A stretch of 64,000 bases of DNA from Gemmatimonadota bacterium (GCA_003169895.1 PNAE01000007.1:564967-628966), one strand, 5' to 3'. Shown: positions 41,388 to 50,191, numbered from the stretch's first letter. Translations and numbers: made by a program. Notes: generated from the sequence alone by a model not told the origin.

Positions 41388-43063
41388 TGTGGTTCAGGAC
41401 GCACGCGCTGCGGGTGCGGTATCCGGCGCAGGAACGCTGGGCGGTTGACGGTGTTGACGTTGAGATCCGACCGGGCATGGTGACCTGGCTCAGCGGTGCG
41501 CTGGGGAGCGGAACCAGCACGCTCCTTCTCGCGCTGGCGGGTTTGGCTCCGCGGCTCACGGGAGGTAAGCGCGAAGGTGACGTGATGGCCGACGATGACG
41601 ACAGCGCCACGCTTGCTCCATTGCGGTCCGGGATCGCCTACCTCGGGCCCTCACCGGCGCTGCAGCTCAGCGGCATTGCGGAAACCGTACGCGACGAGAT
41701 CGCCGTGGGCCCGATGAATCTGGGCGAGCCGCGTGAGAAGATTGCCGCCGCCACCGACCGCGCGATCGGTCGCCTGCGGCTCGCGGACCTCGCTGACCGC
41801 CCGCCGGGCGCGCTCTCCAGCGGAGAAACCCAACGGGTGCTGCTGGCGGCACTGCTGGCCGCCAGGCCGCGCGCCTGGTTGCTTGACGAACCATTTTCCG
41901 CGTTGGATCAGGCCGCCACCGTGCAAGTGCAAGGCCTGTTGCGCGAGTTGGCACGCGACGGCGCGACGGTAATTGTCTCCTGCGATGACGCTGACATCAT
42001 GCTCGACGTCGCCGATCGCTTGATCGTGATGCGGGCCGGACGGATCGCGCTCGATGGCAATCCGCGCGAGCTGCTCGCCGGCAACGAAATCATCGCGACC
42101 GGCGCCAGCACCACCGATGCCGCCGTGTTGGCGCACGATGCCGGGCTCGCCGTGCCACGTCCGTTGACGCGGGAGCAGCTGGTCCAAATCGTCCTTTCCA
42201 CATGGCACTCAGGACTCGCGCCGAGGACGCGATCCGCGGCCGGTGCACATGCGACTCCGTTTTCAACGTCGGGTTCAGCTTCGGCGGTACGGATGACCGA
42301 CGTCGCGTTTGCCTATCCCCATGGCCCGGAAGTGCTCCACGGCGTCAGTCTCGATATCCAGGCCGGCGAGGCGGTCGGGGTCTTCGGGGCCAACGGCGCC
42401 GGCAAGTCGACGTTGCTCCGATTGGCGATGGCGCTCGAGCACCCCGCGATGGGTACAGTCGCCACTCTCGGCCGGGACACTGCGCGGTGCCACCCCGAGG
42501 ATTTCGCACCACACGCCGGGTTCCTGTTCCAGCAACCAGAGCGTCAGCTCTTCGCAACGTCGGTTCGGGCCGAATGTGCTTTCGCCCCGCGCCTCGCCGG
42601 CTGGAGCGAACCCCGGGTGCGGGAGGCGGTGATCGCCACGTTAGACCTGCTGGGACTTGCCGATACTGCCGATGAGCACCCCTATGACCTGCCATTGCCG
42701 CGGCGGCGGCTGCTCGCGCTGGCTACGATCCTCACGGCCGATCCTGAGCTCCTCCTGCTCGACGAACCGACGGCCGGGCTGGATTTCGCTTCACGCGAAC
42801 GCGTTATCGGCGTCATTCGTGAATGGACCCGGCGCGGCAGGACGGTGGTGGCCATCACGCACGATGCGGTCTTCGCTCACGAGGCGTTGCAGCGCGGGGT
42901 GGTGGTGGATCATGGCCGCGTCGTTCAGGACGGTCCAATGCGGGACGTCATCGATGACGACCGCATGCTGCGGCCGGCGGCATTGGCAGTTGCACTGGCA
43001 CTGGGACTCGCGCCGGGCAGCGACCGCCGGGCGGAGGTGGCCGGCATCCTACGGTCACACTAA
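41387..43063 (+). CDS. Fused ECF transporter ATPase with one degenerate site
   Basis: 558 residues, two ABC domains in one chain. NBD1: Walker A is SGALGSGTSTLL with Thr43 in place of the Lys; Q-loop Gln missing (YLGPSP); signature LSSGE (143-147) intact; Walker B LLDEPF intact; switch His replaced by Asp200. NBD2: Walker A GANGAGKST (Lys340), Q-loop FLFQQPERQLF, Walker B LLLDEPTAGLD and His492 intact, but the signature is LPLPRR. Thus one composite site (NBD2 Walker + NBD1 signature) is complete and the other is degenerate on both faces. Powers the S and T components. Confidence 0.92.
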   Translation: MWFRTHALRVRYPAQERWAVDGVDVEIRPGMVTWLSGALGSGTSTLLLALAGLAPRLTGGKREGDVMADDDDSATLAPLRSGIAYLGPSPALQLSGIAETVRDEIAVGPMNLGEPREKIAAATDRAIGRLRLADLADRPPGALSSGETQRVLLAALLAARPRAWLLDEPFSALDQAATVQVQGLLRELARDGATVIVSCDDADIMLDVADRLIVMRAGRIALDGNPRELLAGNEIIATGASTTDAAVLAHDAGLAVPRPLTREQLVQIVLSTWHSGLAPRTRSAAGAHATPFSTSGSASAVRMTDVAFAYPHGPEVLHGVSLDIQAGEAVGVFGANGAGKSTLLRLAMALEHPAMGTVATLGRDTARCHPEDFAPHAGFLFQQPERQLFATSVRAECAFAPRLAGWSEPRVREAVIATLDLLGLADTADEHPYDLPLPRRRLLALATILTADPELLLLDEPTAGLDFASRERVIGVIREWTRRGRTVVAITHDAVFAHEALQRGVVVDHGRVVQDGPMRDVIDDDRMLRPAALAVALALGLAPGSDRRAEVAGILRSH

Positions 43064-43078
43064 AGATGGAGGGACCCG

Positions 43079-44140
43079 ATGGCCGTACCAGTAGCCGCAC
43101 TCTTCGCAGCGGCGATCTATCAGGTCCGCTCCTCACTTTCGGACGCAGAGGAATTGGACCACACCGTCAGCCTGCTGATCTGGGCGGCCACTGATGATGG
43201 CGCCGTCAGCTTTGAGGTCTTCGGCGACGACCTGCGGATCAACGGCACACCGCTCTCGCTCGAAGCGCCCGGCACGGCGGTGATCCGGCATGCGTTGGTG
43301 GACCATCATACCGCGCGTCTGGCGCTGCCGCCGGCGCTTTCGGCGAGACAATGGCGAGCCGTCGTCGAACTGTATGCCTCGGCGCCTGGCCTCTATGGCT
43401 CGGTAGACGATCTTCGCGACGCACTCCGGTTCAACGTCCCGGATGCCGTCGTGTCTGCCACCAGCGGCTCGGCCGCCGAAGGGGACCTTCGCCAGTCATT
43501 GTTCGAGCTCCCCGGGTTGCGGGGCAGCTCGGCGACGCTCGACCCGGCACCCACCATGGATCCGCATGATGCGATGCTCACCGAGCTCACCGCGCGTCTC
43601 GACCCGTTGCTGCAGGCCGCGGAGACCGCGCGAGCCCAGGCAGACTACCATGCATTGGCAGATACGTTGTTGCAGATTCACGACTTGGCGCAGGTCAACG
43701 ACGGCGAACTGCGGGCCATCGTGATACGGGAGCGGCGGCGCGTCGTGCCACAGGACGTGCTGGACACCATGGCGCGTCTGATTCCGAAGCCCGCCTCCCC
43801 CACCATCATCGCGCGCGTCCTTGGCACCCTGGGGCACGACGGGGCCGCGGCACTCCTCAGTGCGCTGAACGGTGCGCCGGGGCCGCAGGAGCGGCGCGCG
43901 TACATCGACGCACTCGTCGCCTGTCGCGATTGCGACCAGACGATCGTCGAAGCCCTGAGTAACGAGCGCGCCGAACTTGTTCGCGACGCCGCAGAAGTCG
44001 TCGGCCGCAAGCGATTGGTGCAGGCGGTACCCCTCCTTGCCCATCTGCTTCGCCATGCCAAGGTGGACGTCCGAACGACCGCGTGGCATGCTCTGGAAAT
44101 GATCGGCACACCGGAAGCGCTGCGAGCCCTTCGCAAGTAG
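43079..44140 (+). CDS. HEAT-repeat protein
   Basis: 353 residues from ATG 43079 behind a clear GGAGG (8 bases upstream). The C-terminal third has alpha-helical HEAT-like repeats (ASPTIIARVLGTLGHDGAAALL; ELVRDAAEVVGRKRLVQAVPLL; VRTTAWHALEMIGTPEALRAL). The N-terminal part looks like an independent alpha/beta domain, and a linker with many Ala/Leu is in between. HEAT proteins are scaffolds. Follows the ECF ATPase by 15 bases; function unknown. Confidence 0.8.
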   Translation: MAVPVAALFAAAIYQVRSSLSDAEELDHTVSLLIWAATDDGAVSFEVFGDDLRINGTPLSLEAPGTAVIRHALVDHHTARLALPPALSARQWRAVVELYASAPGLYGSVDDLRDALRFNVPDAVVSATSGSAAEGDLRQSLFELPGLRGSSATLDPAPTMDPHDAMLTELTARLDPLLQAAETARAQADYHALADTLLQIHDLAQVNDGELRAIVIRERRRVVPQDVLDTMARLIPKPASPTIIARVLGTLGHDGAAALLSALNGAPGPQERRAYIDALVACRDCDQTIVEALSNERAELVRDAAEVVGRKRLVQAVPLLAHLLRHAKVDVRTTAWHALEMIGTPEALRALRK

Positions 44141-44156
44141 GGCACTGCGTGGCGGT

Positions 44157-44162
44157 TAGCTT
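44157..44162 (+). promoter_or_regulatory. -10 box of a probable leaderless promoter
   Basis: TAGCTT ends 7 bases before ATG 44170 (spacer TTGTGCC); no Shine-Dalgarno sequence. Confidence 0.45.
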
Positions 44163-44169
44163 TTGTGCC

Positions 44170-44931
44170 ATGCTCGCCGCGTTGACACCGGTTCGAAACG
44201 TGATCGCCACCGTCTGGACCTGGTTTGTGCTGGCGACGCTGCTGCTGCTGTTCTTCCCCGCCATCATGGTCTGGCGCATCGTCGGCTGGCCGTTCGACCG
44301 GATGAACTACCTCGGCGGCCGGTTGTTCCGACTCGCCGGAGCGTTCACTGCGCGCCTCACTCCCCGCTGGCATTTCACCGTGCGCGGCACCCTGCCGGCC
44401 GACCCGCGGCATCCATACGTTGTGGTCGCCAACCACGAATCCTTCGCCGACATGCTGCTGCTTTGCCTGCTCCCCTGGGAAATGAAGTGGCTGAGCAAGG
44501 TCGAGATCATGTGGGTCCCACTACTCGGCTGGCTGATGTGGGCGGCACGCGACGTCGGGGTGAAGCGCGGTCGCGCCGCCAGTGCCAGGCTGGCGATGGC
44601 CGCGTGCCGCGAACGACTGGCCGGCAGGGTGTCGGTGATCATCTTTCCCGAAGGCACCCGGTCGCCGACCGACCAGTTGCTGCCGTTCAAGGATGGCGCC
44701 TTCCGACTGGCGATCGAGGCAGGAGTGCCGATCCTGCCATTGGCGATCTACGGCACGCGCAACGCGATCGCCCGCCATGATTGGCGAATCCATCCCGCGA
44801 CTGCGGTCGTTGAGGTACTCGAACCCGAGCCGACGACGGGCGTCGATCAGCACGAGCTGAAGCAAAGGGTGCGGAGCAGGATCGAAGCGGCGAGGGAAAG
44901 GCTACGCCAGGAGACCATGAGCAACGACTAA
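44170..44931 (+). CDS. PlsC-type 1-acyl-glycerol-3-phosphate acyltransferase
   Basis: 253 residues. N-terminal membrane helix (VWTWFVLATLLLLFFPAIMVW, residues 15-35), then the PlsC acyltransferase domain. The HX4D motif is His89-Asp94 (NHESFAD); later motifs are DVGVKRG, IFPEGTRS and VPILPLAIYGTRN. Transfers an acyl chain to lysophosphatidate or a similar acceptor in phospholipid synthesis. The frame is open upstream, but ATG 44170 matches the family start and the promoter. Confidence 0.92.
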   Translation: MLAALTPVRNVIATVWTWFVLATLLLLFFPAIMVWRIVGWPFDRMNYLGGRLFRLAGAFTARLTPRWHFTVRGTLPADPRHPYVVVANHESFADMLLLCLLPWEMKWLSKVEIMWVPLLGWLMWAARDVGVKRGRAASARLAMAACRERLAGRVSVIIFPEGTRSPTDQLLPFKDGAFRLAIEAGVPILPLAIYGTRNAIARHDWRIHPATAVVEVLEPEPTTGVDQHELKQRVRSRIEAARERLRQETMSND

Positions 44932-44935
44932 TCTG

Positions 44936-45400
44936 TCATCGCTCTGCGTAGACCTTCGAATGCCCCTGCGCATCGAACGAGTAGATCGTGTAGTGTGGTC
45001 CGGCCATGTCCATCCCTGGCGCGCTCGCAGGCATCCCCGGTGCCGCCAATCCTTTGATGCCAGCCGGCTTGTCGGCCAGCAGCTTCTTGACCAGATCGGC
45101 GGGCACGTGACCTTCGATCACATAGCCGCCAACAAAGGCCGTGTGACATGACTCCAGGGCCGCGGTTACGCCGTTGCTCCGTTTGAGATCGGTGAACTGA
45201 TCCCGGTCTTCCACCGACACCGTAAACCCCTCCCGCCTCATGTACTCGACCCACTTGGCGCAGCAACCACAGGTGGCTGACTTCACCACTCGCATCGGCG
45301 GGAGCGCCACGGGCACGCTGTGCCACGCGGTGAGCGTCGCGCCACCGATCAGCATGGTTACCGCAGCGGCAAGGCGGCTGACCCGACCCAGATTCGACAT
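44936..45400 (-). CDS. DUF411 copper-binding periplasmic protein
   Basis: 154 residues from ATG 45400, with GAGGGA directly upstream of it (a GTG six bases earlier is possible). Signal-type N-terminus. The DUF411 marker is the Cys-rich KSATCGCCAKWVEYMRREGF (Cys44, Cys46, Cys47), followed by CHTAFVGGYVIEGHVPADLV; Met-rich stretch near the end (GMPASAPGMDMAGP). Members handle copper in the periplasm. Convergent with the acyltransferase gene. Confidence 0.88.
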   Translation of the reverse strand: MSNLGRVSRLAAAVTMLIGGATLTAWHSVPVALPPMRVVKSATCGCCAKWVEYMRREGFTVSVEDRDQFTDLKRSNGVTAALESCHTAFVGGYVIEGHVPADLVKKLLADKPAGIKGLAAPGMPASAPGMDMAGPHYTIYSFDAQGHSKVYAER

Positions 45401-45438
45401 ATGCACTCCCTCGGGAAGATGCTACAGATTGACCCGGC

Positions 45439-45801
45439 TCACTTGCGGAAAGCGAAGTAGACCGCGCCAACCAGGCAAAGCGCGGCCCAGAGATGGTCCA
45501 ACTTCAATGTCTGGCCCATGGCGAACACCGCGAACGGCACGAATACGAGGAGCGTGATCACCTCCTGCATCACCTTGAGCTGCGGCAGCGTCATGGCGGA
45601 AAACCCGATGCGGTTGGCCGGCACCTGGAGCAGGTACTCGAACAGCGCGATGCCCCAACTCACCAAGGCGACTATGTACCATGGCCGATTCGCCATCGTT
45701 CTCAGGTGACCGTACCACGCAACCGTCATGAAGCTGTTCGAGCCAAGCAGCAGAACCGCAGTCCGTATCAGGACGCCGCTGGGAATGGATGCGGTAGGCA
45801 T
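45439..45801 (-). CDS. DUF486-family membrane protein (DMT-like)
   Basis: 120 residues. Four membrane helices. Marks of DUF486: SNSFMTVAWYGHLR, VSWGIALFEYLLQVPANRIGF, and QLKVMQEVITLLVFVPFAVF, then LWAALCLVGAVYFAFRK. The family resembles small multidrug-type transporters of the drug/metabolite superfamily; substrate unknown. Stands alone between DUF411 and the coiled-coil lipoprotein. Confidence 0.92.
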   Translation of the reverse strand: MPTASIPSGVLIRTAVLLLGSNSFMTVAWYGHLRTMANRPWYIVALVSWGIALFEYLLQVPANRIGFSAMTLPQLKVMQEVITLLVFVPFAVFAMGQTLKLDHLWAALCLVGAVYFAFRK

Positions 45802-45846
45802 GTGGAAGTAGTAAGAACTGTGAAGCCCGGAGGAAAGGGCATGAAC

Positions 45847-45880
45847 GCAAGCAGGGGAGCCTCGCGGCCCCCCTGCTTGC
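45847..45880 (-). terminator. Hairpin after the coiled-coil lipoprotein gene
   Basis: An 11-bp perfect stem (GCAAGCAGGGG at 45847-45857 against CCCCTGCTTGC at 45870-45880) with a 12-base loop lies 20 bases downstream of the stop at 45901. The flanks show weak 7-bp periodicity, so it may also be a degraded heptad element. Confidence 0.5.
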
Positions 45881-45900
45881 TTCTCGGTTCTGCTCCGCCC

Positions 45901-46806
45901 TCAGTCGCGGACCAGGATCAGGTACTTCCCTGCGTCCCAGAACGCCGGCGATGTCACATGCAGATCACCCTTCACCCTGCCGTTCTGCTGGATGTTCGCG
46001 CTCAGGTACGTCGGGCTCTGGCGCGTGATGATCTTGTACTCCTTGTTCGGCTCCGGCACCGTCAGGACAGTGTCCCGACGACGGTCGAGGCGCTGGAACA
46101 ACTCGGGCTTGAGCTCGCGCGCCGGCTCCAGCGTCTTGCTCCCAAATACCAAAAACTTGCTGCCTTCCGGGACCAGGATGCCGCGTTTCACCAGCTCGTC
46201 CTTGGTGCCCACGGCATAGTAGACCGTGTTGGCGAGGTCGACGACATGCGTCAGTGTATCCCGCACGGCAGCCTTCTCCGTGCTGAGCACCGCCGACTGC
46301 TGGGTCAGGGTATCCACCCGTCCCGCAAGCGTCGTGATTTGCTGCTTCTGCTGCGTGATCAACGCCTCCTGCTGCTCCGCCGATGCCTTGAGGTCGGTGA
46401 TCGTCTTCTGGTAGGCGTCAAGTTGTTCGCTCAGCTGTTTCTTCTCACTGGCGTAGGTCGCTGACATCGCACTAATCCGCTTCTTGCCGGCGACAATCTG
46501 CTGCTCCGCCGCATTCAGTCGCGCGATCACCTCGCGGACCTTCCCCAACATGACTGCACGATTCTCGGCTGTGCCCGTTAACGGGCGGTCGCTCGTGGAT
46601 ACCGGGCTCACGCCGAGACCCTTCACGGCGACGAGATCGGAGTTGATGTCCGCCATCATCTGCGTGGTGGCAAGTACATCATTGACGAGCGAATCCTTCT
46701 GCTCGCTGACCCGCTGCTGCTCCAGCACCAAGTCGTCATATCGCTTCTTGCTCACGCATCCTGCGAGCGCCCCGGCCGCAACGAGTGCAAAAATGATCCT
46801 GCGCAT
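45901..46806 (-). CDS. Coiled-coil lipoprotein
   Basis: 301 residues from ATG 46806 with GGAGAG about 6 bases upstream. Cys17 (VAAGALAGCVS) is the lipidation site. A long coiled coil spans about residues 20-190 (KKRYDDLVLEQQRVSEQKDSL; SEQLDAYQKTITDLKASAEQ; TTLAGRVDTLTQQSAVLSTEK). A C-terminal globular beta domain follows (YYAVGTKDELVKRGILVPE onward) ending in KYLILVRD. Resembles periplasmic tether or sensor proteins with unknown role. A hairpin lies downstream. Confidence 0.8.
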   Translation of the reverse strand: MRRIIFALVAAGALAGCVSKKRYDDLVLEQQRVSEQKDSLVNDVLATTQMMADINSDLVAVKGLGVSPVSTSDRPLTGTAENRAVMLGKVREVIARLNAAEQQIVAGKKRISAMSATYASEKKQLSEQLDAYQKTITDLKASAEQQEALITQQKQQITTLAGRVDTLTQQSAVLSTEKAAVRDTLTHVVDLANTVYYAVGTKDELVKRGILVPEGSKFLVFGSKTLEPARELKPELFQRLDRRRDTVLTVPEPNKEYKIITRQSPTYLSANIQQNGRVKGDLHVTSPAFWDAGKYLILVRD

Positions 46807-47069
46807 AGCTACTCTCCGCTTGGATGGTCGACATTTCGAGAGACGATTGACCTGCTCGAACCGTGCACAGACGGGCCCGGTTGGGCCACTCCCCCGGTCC
46901 CCCACTTTAACCGGGCGAACCGTTCGGATCCAGTTGCCACGGCTGCGGTTACCGGCTTTCGCGAGAACCCTGCTGCCGGCGGCACAACCCCTGGATCACG
47001 CACCACGTACATTCTGAGGCGGCCACGCCGCCCAATTCAGGAAACGTCCTCATTCCGACAAGGTTCCCC

Positions 47070-47618
47070 ATGCGATTCTCGCTGCTGCTAGCACTTTTCC
47101 TGCCAGTTGCCGCAGGCGCACAGTCCGGCCAGCGCGGCCGCAACGGACCCGCGGGTCAAGGGGGATTTCCAGCGGCCAGCGCCCCGGCCACGCCACAGCA
47201 GATCATTGCGCCGGAGGTTCCGGTGCTCGAAGGCCTGCCGCACGCCGTGAAGGTGGGCAATACCGTCTACGTTGGCGCGATGGTGCCGCTGGACTCGGCC
47301 GGACGGTTGGTCGGTGTCGGCGATCTTGCGGCCCAAGCCCGGCAGGCCGTCCGGAATCTTGCGGCCGTGATGCGAGCCGCGCGGGGCGCGCCGGGCGACG
47401 TTATCCAGGCAACCATCTACATCCGCGACCTTACGCCGGACAAGGTCGTCATCGTCCGGAACGCCGTGCTGGACGGCCTGGATCGGGCCACGCCACCGGC
47501 GTTGAGCGTGATCGGAGTGAGCGCTCTCACCGAGCCGGGCATCGAGATCATGATTGATGCAATCGGACAACTCCGCAGCGAATTCCCCGACCGGAGCAGG
47601 CTGGGCCGGGAGCGGTAG
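47070..47618 (+). CDS. Secreted RidA-family protein
   Basis: 182 residues; AAGG precedes ATG 47070 and a signal peptide (FSLLLALFLPVAAGAQ) makes it periplasmic. The RidA/YjgF fold covers about residues 47-165: LPHAVKVGNTVYVGAMVP, AQARQAVRNLAAVMRAA, DVIQATIYIRDLTPD and PPALSVIGVSALTEPGIEIMID. The canonical RidA Arg in the active-site CPARA-type region is not seen as such. The role in the periplasm is unknown; most RidA proteins are cytosolic enamine/imine deaminases. Confidence 0.85.
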   Translation: MRFSLLLALFLPVAAGAQSGQRGRNGPAGQGGFPAASAPATPQQIIAPEVPVLEGLPHAVKVGNTVYVGAMVPLDSAGRLVGVGDLAAQARQAVRNLAAVMRAARGAPGDVIQATIYIRDLTPDKVVIVRNAVLDGLDRATPPALSVIGVSALTEPGIEIMIDAIGQLRSEFPDRSRLGRER

Positions 47619-47630
47619 GGCGCCGGCTCC

Positions 47631-47996
47631 TCACGCCTCCGACTCTTGCCACAACTGGACGCGGTTCCCTTCGGGGTCGTCGAACCACGCGTAATCCCCG
47701 GCGGGCGTTTCCTGCCGTTCATCGACGGTCACGCCGAGGTCAACCAGGTACTCGACGAGATCATCGAGGTTCTTCACCCGCCAGCTGATCTCGACGAAAT
47801 GGCGCTCGTGGCCGAGTGGATGCTTGGTCTGGTGAATGGCGAAGGCCGTTCCGCTCAGTTCGCACCACCACTCATGGCTTCCCGGCTCCCGGGTGAAAAA
47901 GATGCCGAGATGCTTTTCGTACCACTGGGCGAGTGAATCGGCGTGATCGGCGAAAAGCACCACTCCGCCGATCCCGTCCACGGTCTGCCGATCCAT
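47631..47996 (-). CDS. VOC/glyoxalase-family protein
   Basis: 121 residues from ATG 47996, with AGGAG about 7 bases upstream. Two beta-alpha-beta-beta-beta modules: GGVVLFADHADSLAQWYEKHLGI and DLGVTVDERQETPAGDYAWFDDPEGNRVQLW. Metal-binding residues near the second module are those of the small VOC proteins (His/Glu). Substrate unknown. Confidence 0.85.
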   Translation of the reverse strand: MDRQTVDGIGGVVLFADHADSLAQWYEKHLGIFFTREPGSHEWWCELSGTAFAIHQTKHPLGHERHFVEISWRVKNLDDLVEYLVDLGVTVDERQETPAGDYAWFDDPEGNRVQLWQESEA

Positions 47997-48019
47997 TCAG
48001 CTGCTCCTGGTCGAAATGG

Positions 48020-48493
48020 TCAGTTACAATGTGCGCTATCGGCGCGCTCGTGGACGATGACGCGGAATGGCGCGGGGGTAATCGGGGTCGCGACCGCTAC
48101 CGCCGGCGTCGTCAACTCCTGGGTCACGCCACAGCCCTTGGCGGGCGTATGAAGCGTCACTGTCAGCAAGGCGGAATCTCGCACCGTTTGGCCACGCTCG
48201 AGGCTGAGATGATAGCCGCCGGTCGGCTTGGTGCCGACCGCAATGACGATGACGCGCCACTTCGTGAAATCCACCAGCGGCAATGCGGGTCGCATTCCGG
48301 CAACCGGATACATCTGCGTCCAGGCGGAGCGAAAACTACCGGAGTCGCGATACACCAGTGTCTGCGGCAAGACCCAGACGGCCTGCTCGCTGTGGCCAAG
48401 TTCTGCCGCATGCCAGCTGGCGGACCGGTGGGCGCCAGCGGCGGCGATGCCTGCGCCGACAAGCCAAAGGGCGAACCGCTGCGCCGCTACCAT
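48020..48493 (-). CDS. PrcB-like secreted protein
   Basis: 157 residues from ATG 48493, whose start overlaps the YfiT-like stop (ATGGTAG). N-terminal membrane/signal segment (FALWLVGAGIAAAGA). The C-terminal part has the PrcB-type motif KWRVIVIAVGTKPTGGYHLSL, later CGVTQELTTPAVAVATP, as in the protease-complex subunit PrcB of spirochaetes. No catalytic residue; interaction role unknown. A short C-terminal tail ends in HCN. Confidence 0.72.
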   Translation of the reverse strand: MVAAQRFALWLVGAGIAAAGAHRSASWHAAELGHSEQAVWVLPQTLVYRDSGSFRSAWTQMYPVAGMRPALPLVDFTKWRVIVIAVGTKPTGGYHLSLERGQTVRDSALLTVTLHTPAKGCGVTQELTTPAVAVATPITPAPFRVIVHERADSAHCN

Positions 48494-49017
48494 CCGCGGC
48501 GGGAACGAAGGGTGGTTACGTGGGCCGTATGATGCCTGCCATGCCAGGCATAAAGCGCCGCCGTGTGGGCCAGCGTCATCGAGCGCTTGTGCTCGGGATG
48601 CGTGAAGGTCCGCTGCCACTGTTCCGGCGTGAAGGTGTCGATCAATGCCACCCAGCGTACGTGTAGGCCGTCGAGTATCTGCAGGGATGGCGCCACCGGC
48701 AGCGTCCGCGCGTCGGGCAACTCGGCCCATCGCGTCTCATCGTACGGTTTGATGGTTGGCGCGTCTTCCGTCAATGCCAACCGGAACCGGCAATATGCGT
48801 TCAGGTGCGAGTCGGCCACGTGATGCACCACCTGCCGCGAGGTCCAGCCACCGTCGCGGTATGGAGTGTCGAGCTGCGCGTCATTCAACCCGGCGACTGC
48901 GGCCCGCATCCGCTCAGGAAAATCGGTGAGGTCGCGGCGCAACTGGGCGACGGTCGCCGCCTCCCACGCAGTTGGCGCCGAAAAGCGTCCCACCGGATAG
49001 CGCAGATCGCCGGTCAC
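48487..49017 (-). CDS. DinB/YfiT-type bacillithiol-transferase-like protein
   Basis: 176 residues from GTG 49017. Four-helix DinB fold of the YfiT branch: LRYPVGRFSAPTAWEAATV, DGGWTSRQVVHHVADSHLNAY, PTIKPYDETRWAELPDA and ALYAWHGRHHTAHV, with three conserved His that bind Zn or Ni. YfiT of Bacillus is a metal-dependent S-transferase for bacillithiol. Whether this genome makes bacillithiol is not shown. Start codon choice is based on the family N-terminus. Confidence 0.88.
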   Translation of the reverse strand: MTGDLRYPVGRFSAPTAWEAATVAQLRRDLTDFPERMRAAVAGLNDAQLDTPYRDGGWTSRQVVHHVADSHLNAYCRFRLALTEDAPTIKPYDETRWAELPDARTLPVAPSLQILDGLHVRWVALIDTFTPEQWQRTFTHPEHKRSMTLAHTAALYAWHGRHHTAHVTTLRSRRGW

Positions 49018-49060
49018 AGGGTGCCGAGCATTGCCGTGCTCCTCTCAGGGTCACTGGAGC

Positions 49061-50191
49061 CTATGCGGGAATGGGGCGTCCGACAACCCGTTGCCAGCCT
49101 TCCGGATCCGTGACACCCTCGGTGCACCACGCCAGCACGCGCGAACCACGCCCCAGAGCGACGTGATCCCGCACGGCGGCATAGGCCGGATCCTGCATCA
49201 ATGCCATCAATCCCGCGACGCCCGCCCCACCGGACTCGCCGGCGAACACCGGCGGGTCGTCGCCTTGCGCCATCGCCAACCGTCGCATCGCCCGCTCTGC
49301 CCAGATGTCGGGAATGGCAATGAAGGCATCAACGCTCTGTCGCAAGACGTCGAACGCATCGGTCGACGGATACCCGCAATTGAGGCCCGCCATGATGGTA
49401 TGGAGCGAACCGGTTGCGGGTGTCGGTTGGCCGACCCGAACCGACTGGAGCAGGCATGCGGCCTCCGTTGGCTCGATCACGACGATTCGTGGACGCGCCG
49501 CACCGTAGTGGTGCCAGTAGTACTGCACCATCGCGCCGGCCCAGGTACCGACGCCCGCGTGCAACAGCACGACGTCGACCTCGGGCTGCTCAGGAGCATG
49601 CACCGCCGGCTCCAGTTCGCGTGCCATGGTCCAGTAGCCGGCGCCAATCCAGTCCGGCACCTCGCGGTACCGGTCAGTGGCGGTGTCCTGTATCACGATC
49701 CAGCCGCGGTTGTCCGCGGCGTCCAGCGCGAGCCGGACTGCGGCGTCGTACCCGTCGTCCACCAGCACAACCTCGGCACCCTCGTTCTGGATCGCTGCGA
49801 TCCGTGCCGGCACCGAATGGCCCGGCATGAAGATCACCGCGCGATAGCCAAGTTGCCGTGCCATCCAAGCAACCGCCCGCCCGTGGTTGCCGTCGGTAGC
49901 AGTGGTGAACACCGCGTCGACCGGCACATCGTGCGTGGCGAGCCAGTGATGCATCGCGAACGATGCGCCCAGCCCCTTGAACGCGTTGAGGCCAAAGCGA
50001 TGGGATTCATCCTTGAGCAGCACCGATGCCAGCTGCAACTCCGCGGCCAGCCGGTCGAGTCGGCGAAGTGGCGTGGCGGCGTAGCTCCGCAGCCCACGAT
50101 GGAAGCTGCCCGCGAGGTCGGCGAGTGCGGATACTTTAGCGATATTAGGCGGCGGTGCCGTGTTGCGGATCAGCAGGAACGGATCGTTCAC
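49061..50191 (-). CDS. dpaL: Diaminopropionate ammonia-lyase-like PLP enzyme
   Basis: 376 residues from GTG 50191, overlapping the DUF4286 stop (GTGA). Type II PLP fold. The Schiff-base Lys is Lys72 in GLNAFKGLGASF; the phosphate-binding loop is TDGNHGRAVAWMA. Family marks: FMPGHSVPARIAAIQNEGAEV, GGAGVAGLMALM. Converts 2,3-diaminopropionate to pyruvate and ammonia in known members (YgeX), and some act on D-Ser or threonine-like amino acids. The length is slightly short for DpaL (~400). Confidence 0.88.
   Translation of the reverse strand: MNDPFLLIRNTAPPPNIAKVSALADLAGSFHRGLRSYAATPLRRLDRLAAELQLASVLLKDESHRFGLNAFKGLGASFAMHHWLATHDVPVDAVFTTATDGNHGRAVAWMARQLGYRAVIFMPGHSVPARIAAIQNEGAEVVLVDDGYDAAVRLALDAADNRGWIVIQDTATDRYREVPDWIGAGYWTMARELEPAVHAPEQPEVDVVLLHAGVGTWAGAMVQYYWHHYGAARPRIVVIEPTEAACLLQSVRVGQPTPATGSLHTIMAGLNCGYPSTDAFDVLRQSVDAFIAIPDIWAERAMRRLAMAQGDDPPVFAGESGGAGVAGLMALMQDPAYAAVRDHVALGRGSRVLAWCTEGVTDPEGWQRVVGRPIPA

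Noticed and set aside
46807-47069. Possible small gene or RNA in the 263-bp gap
   Set aside because: No open frame with a ribosome site and no clear tRNA or riboswitch shape was seen.
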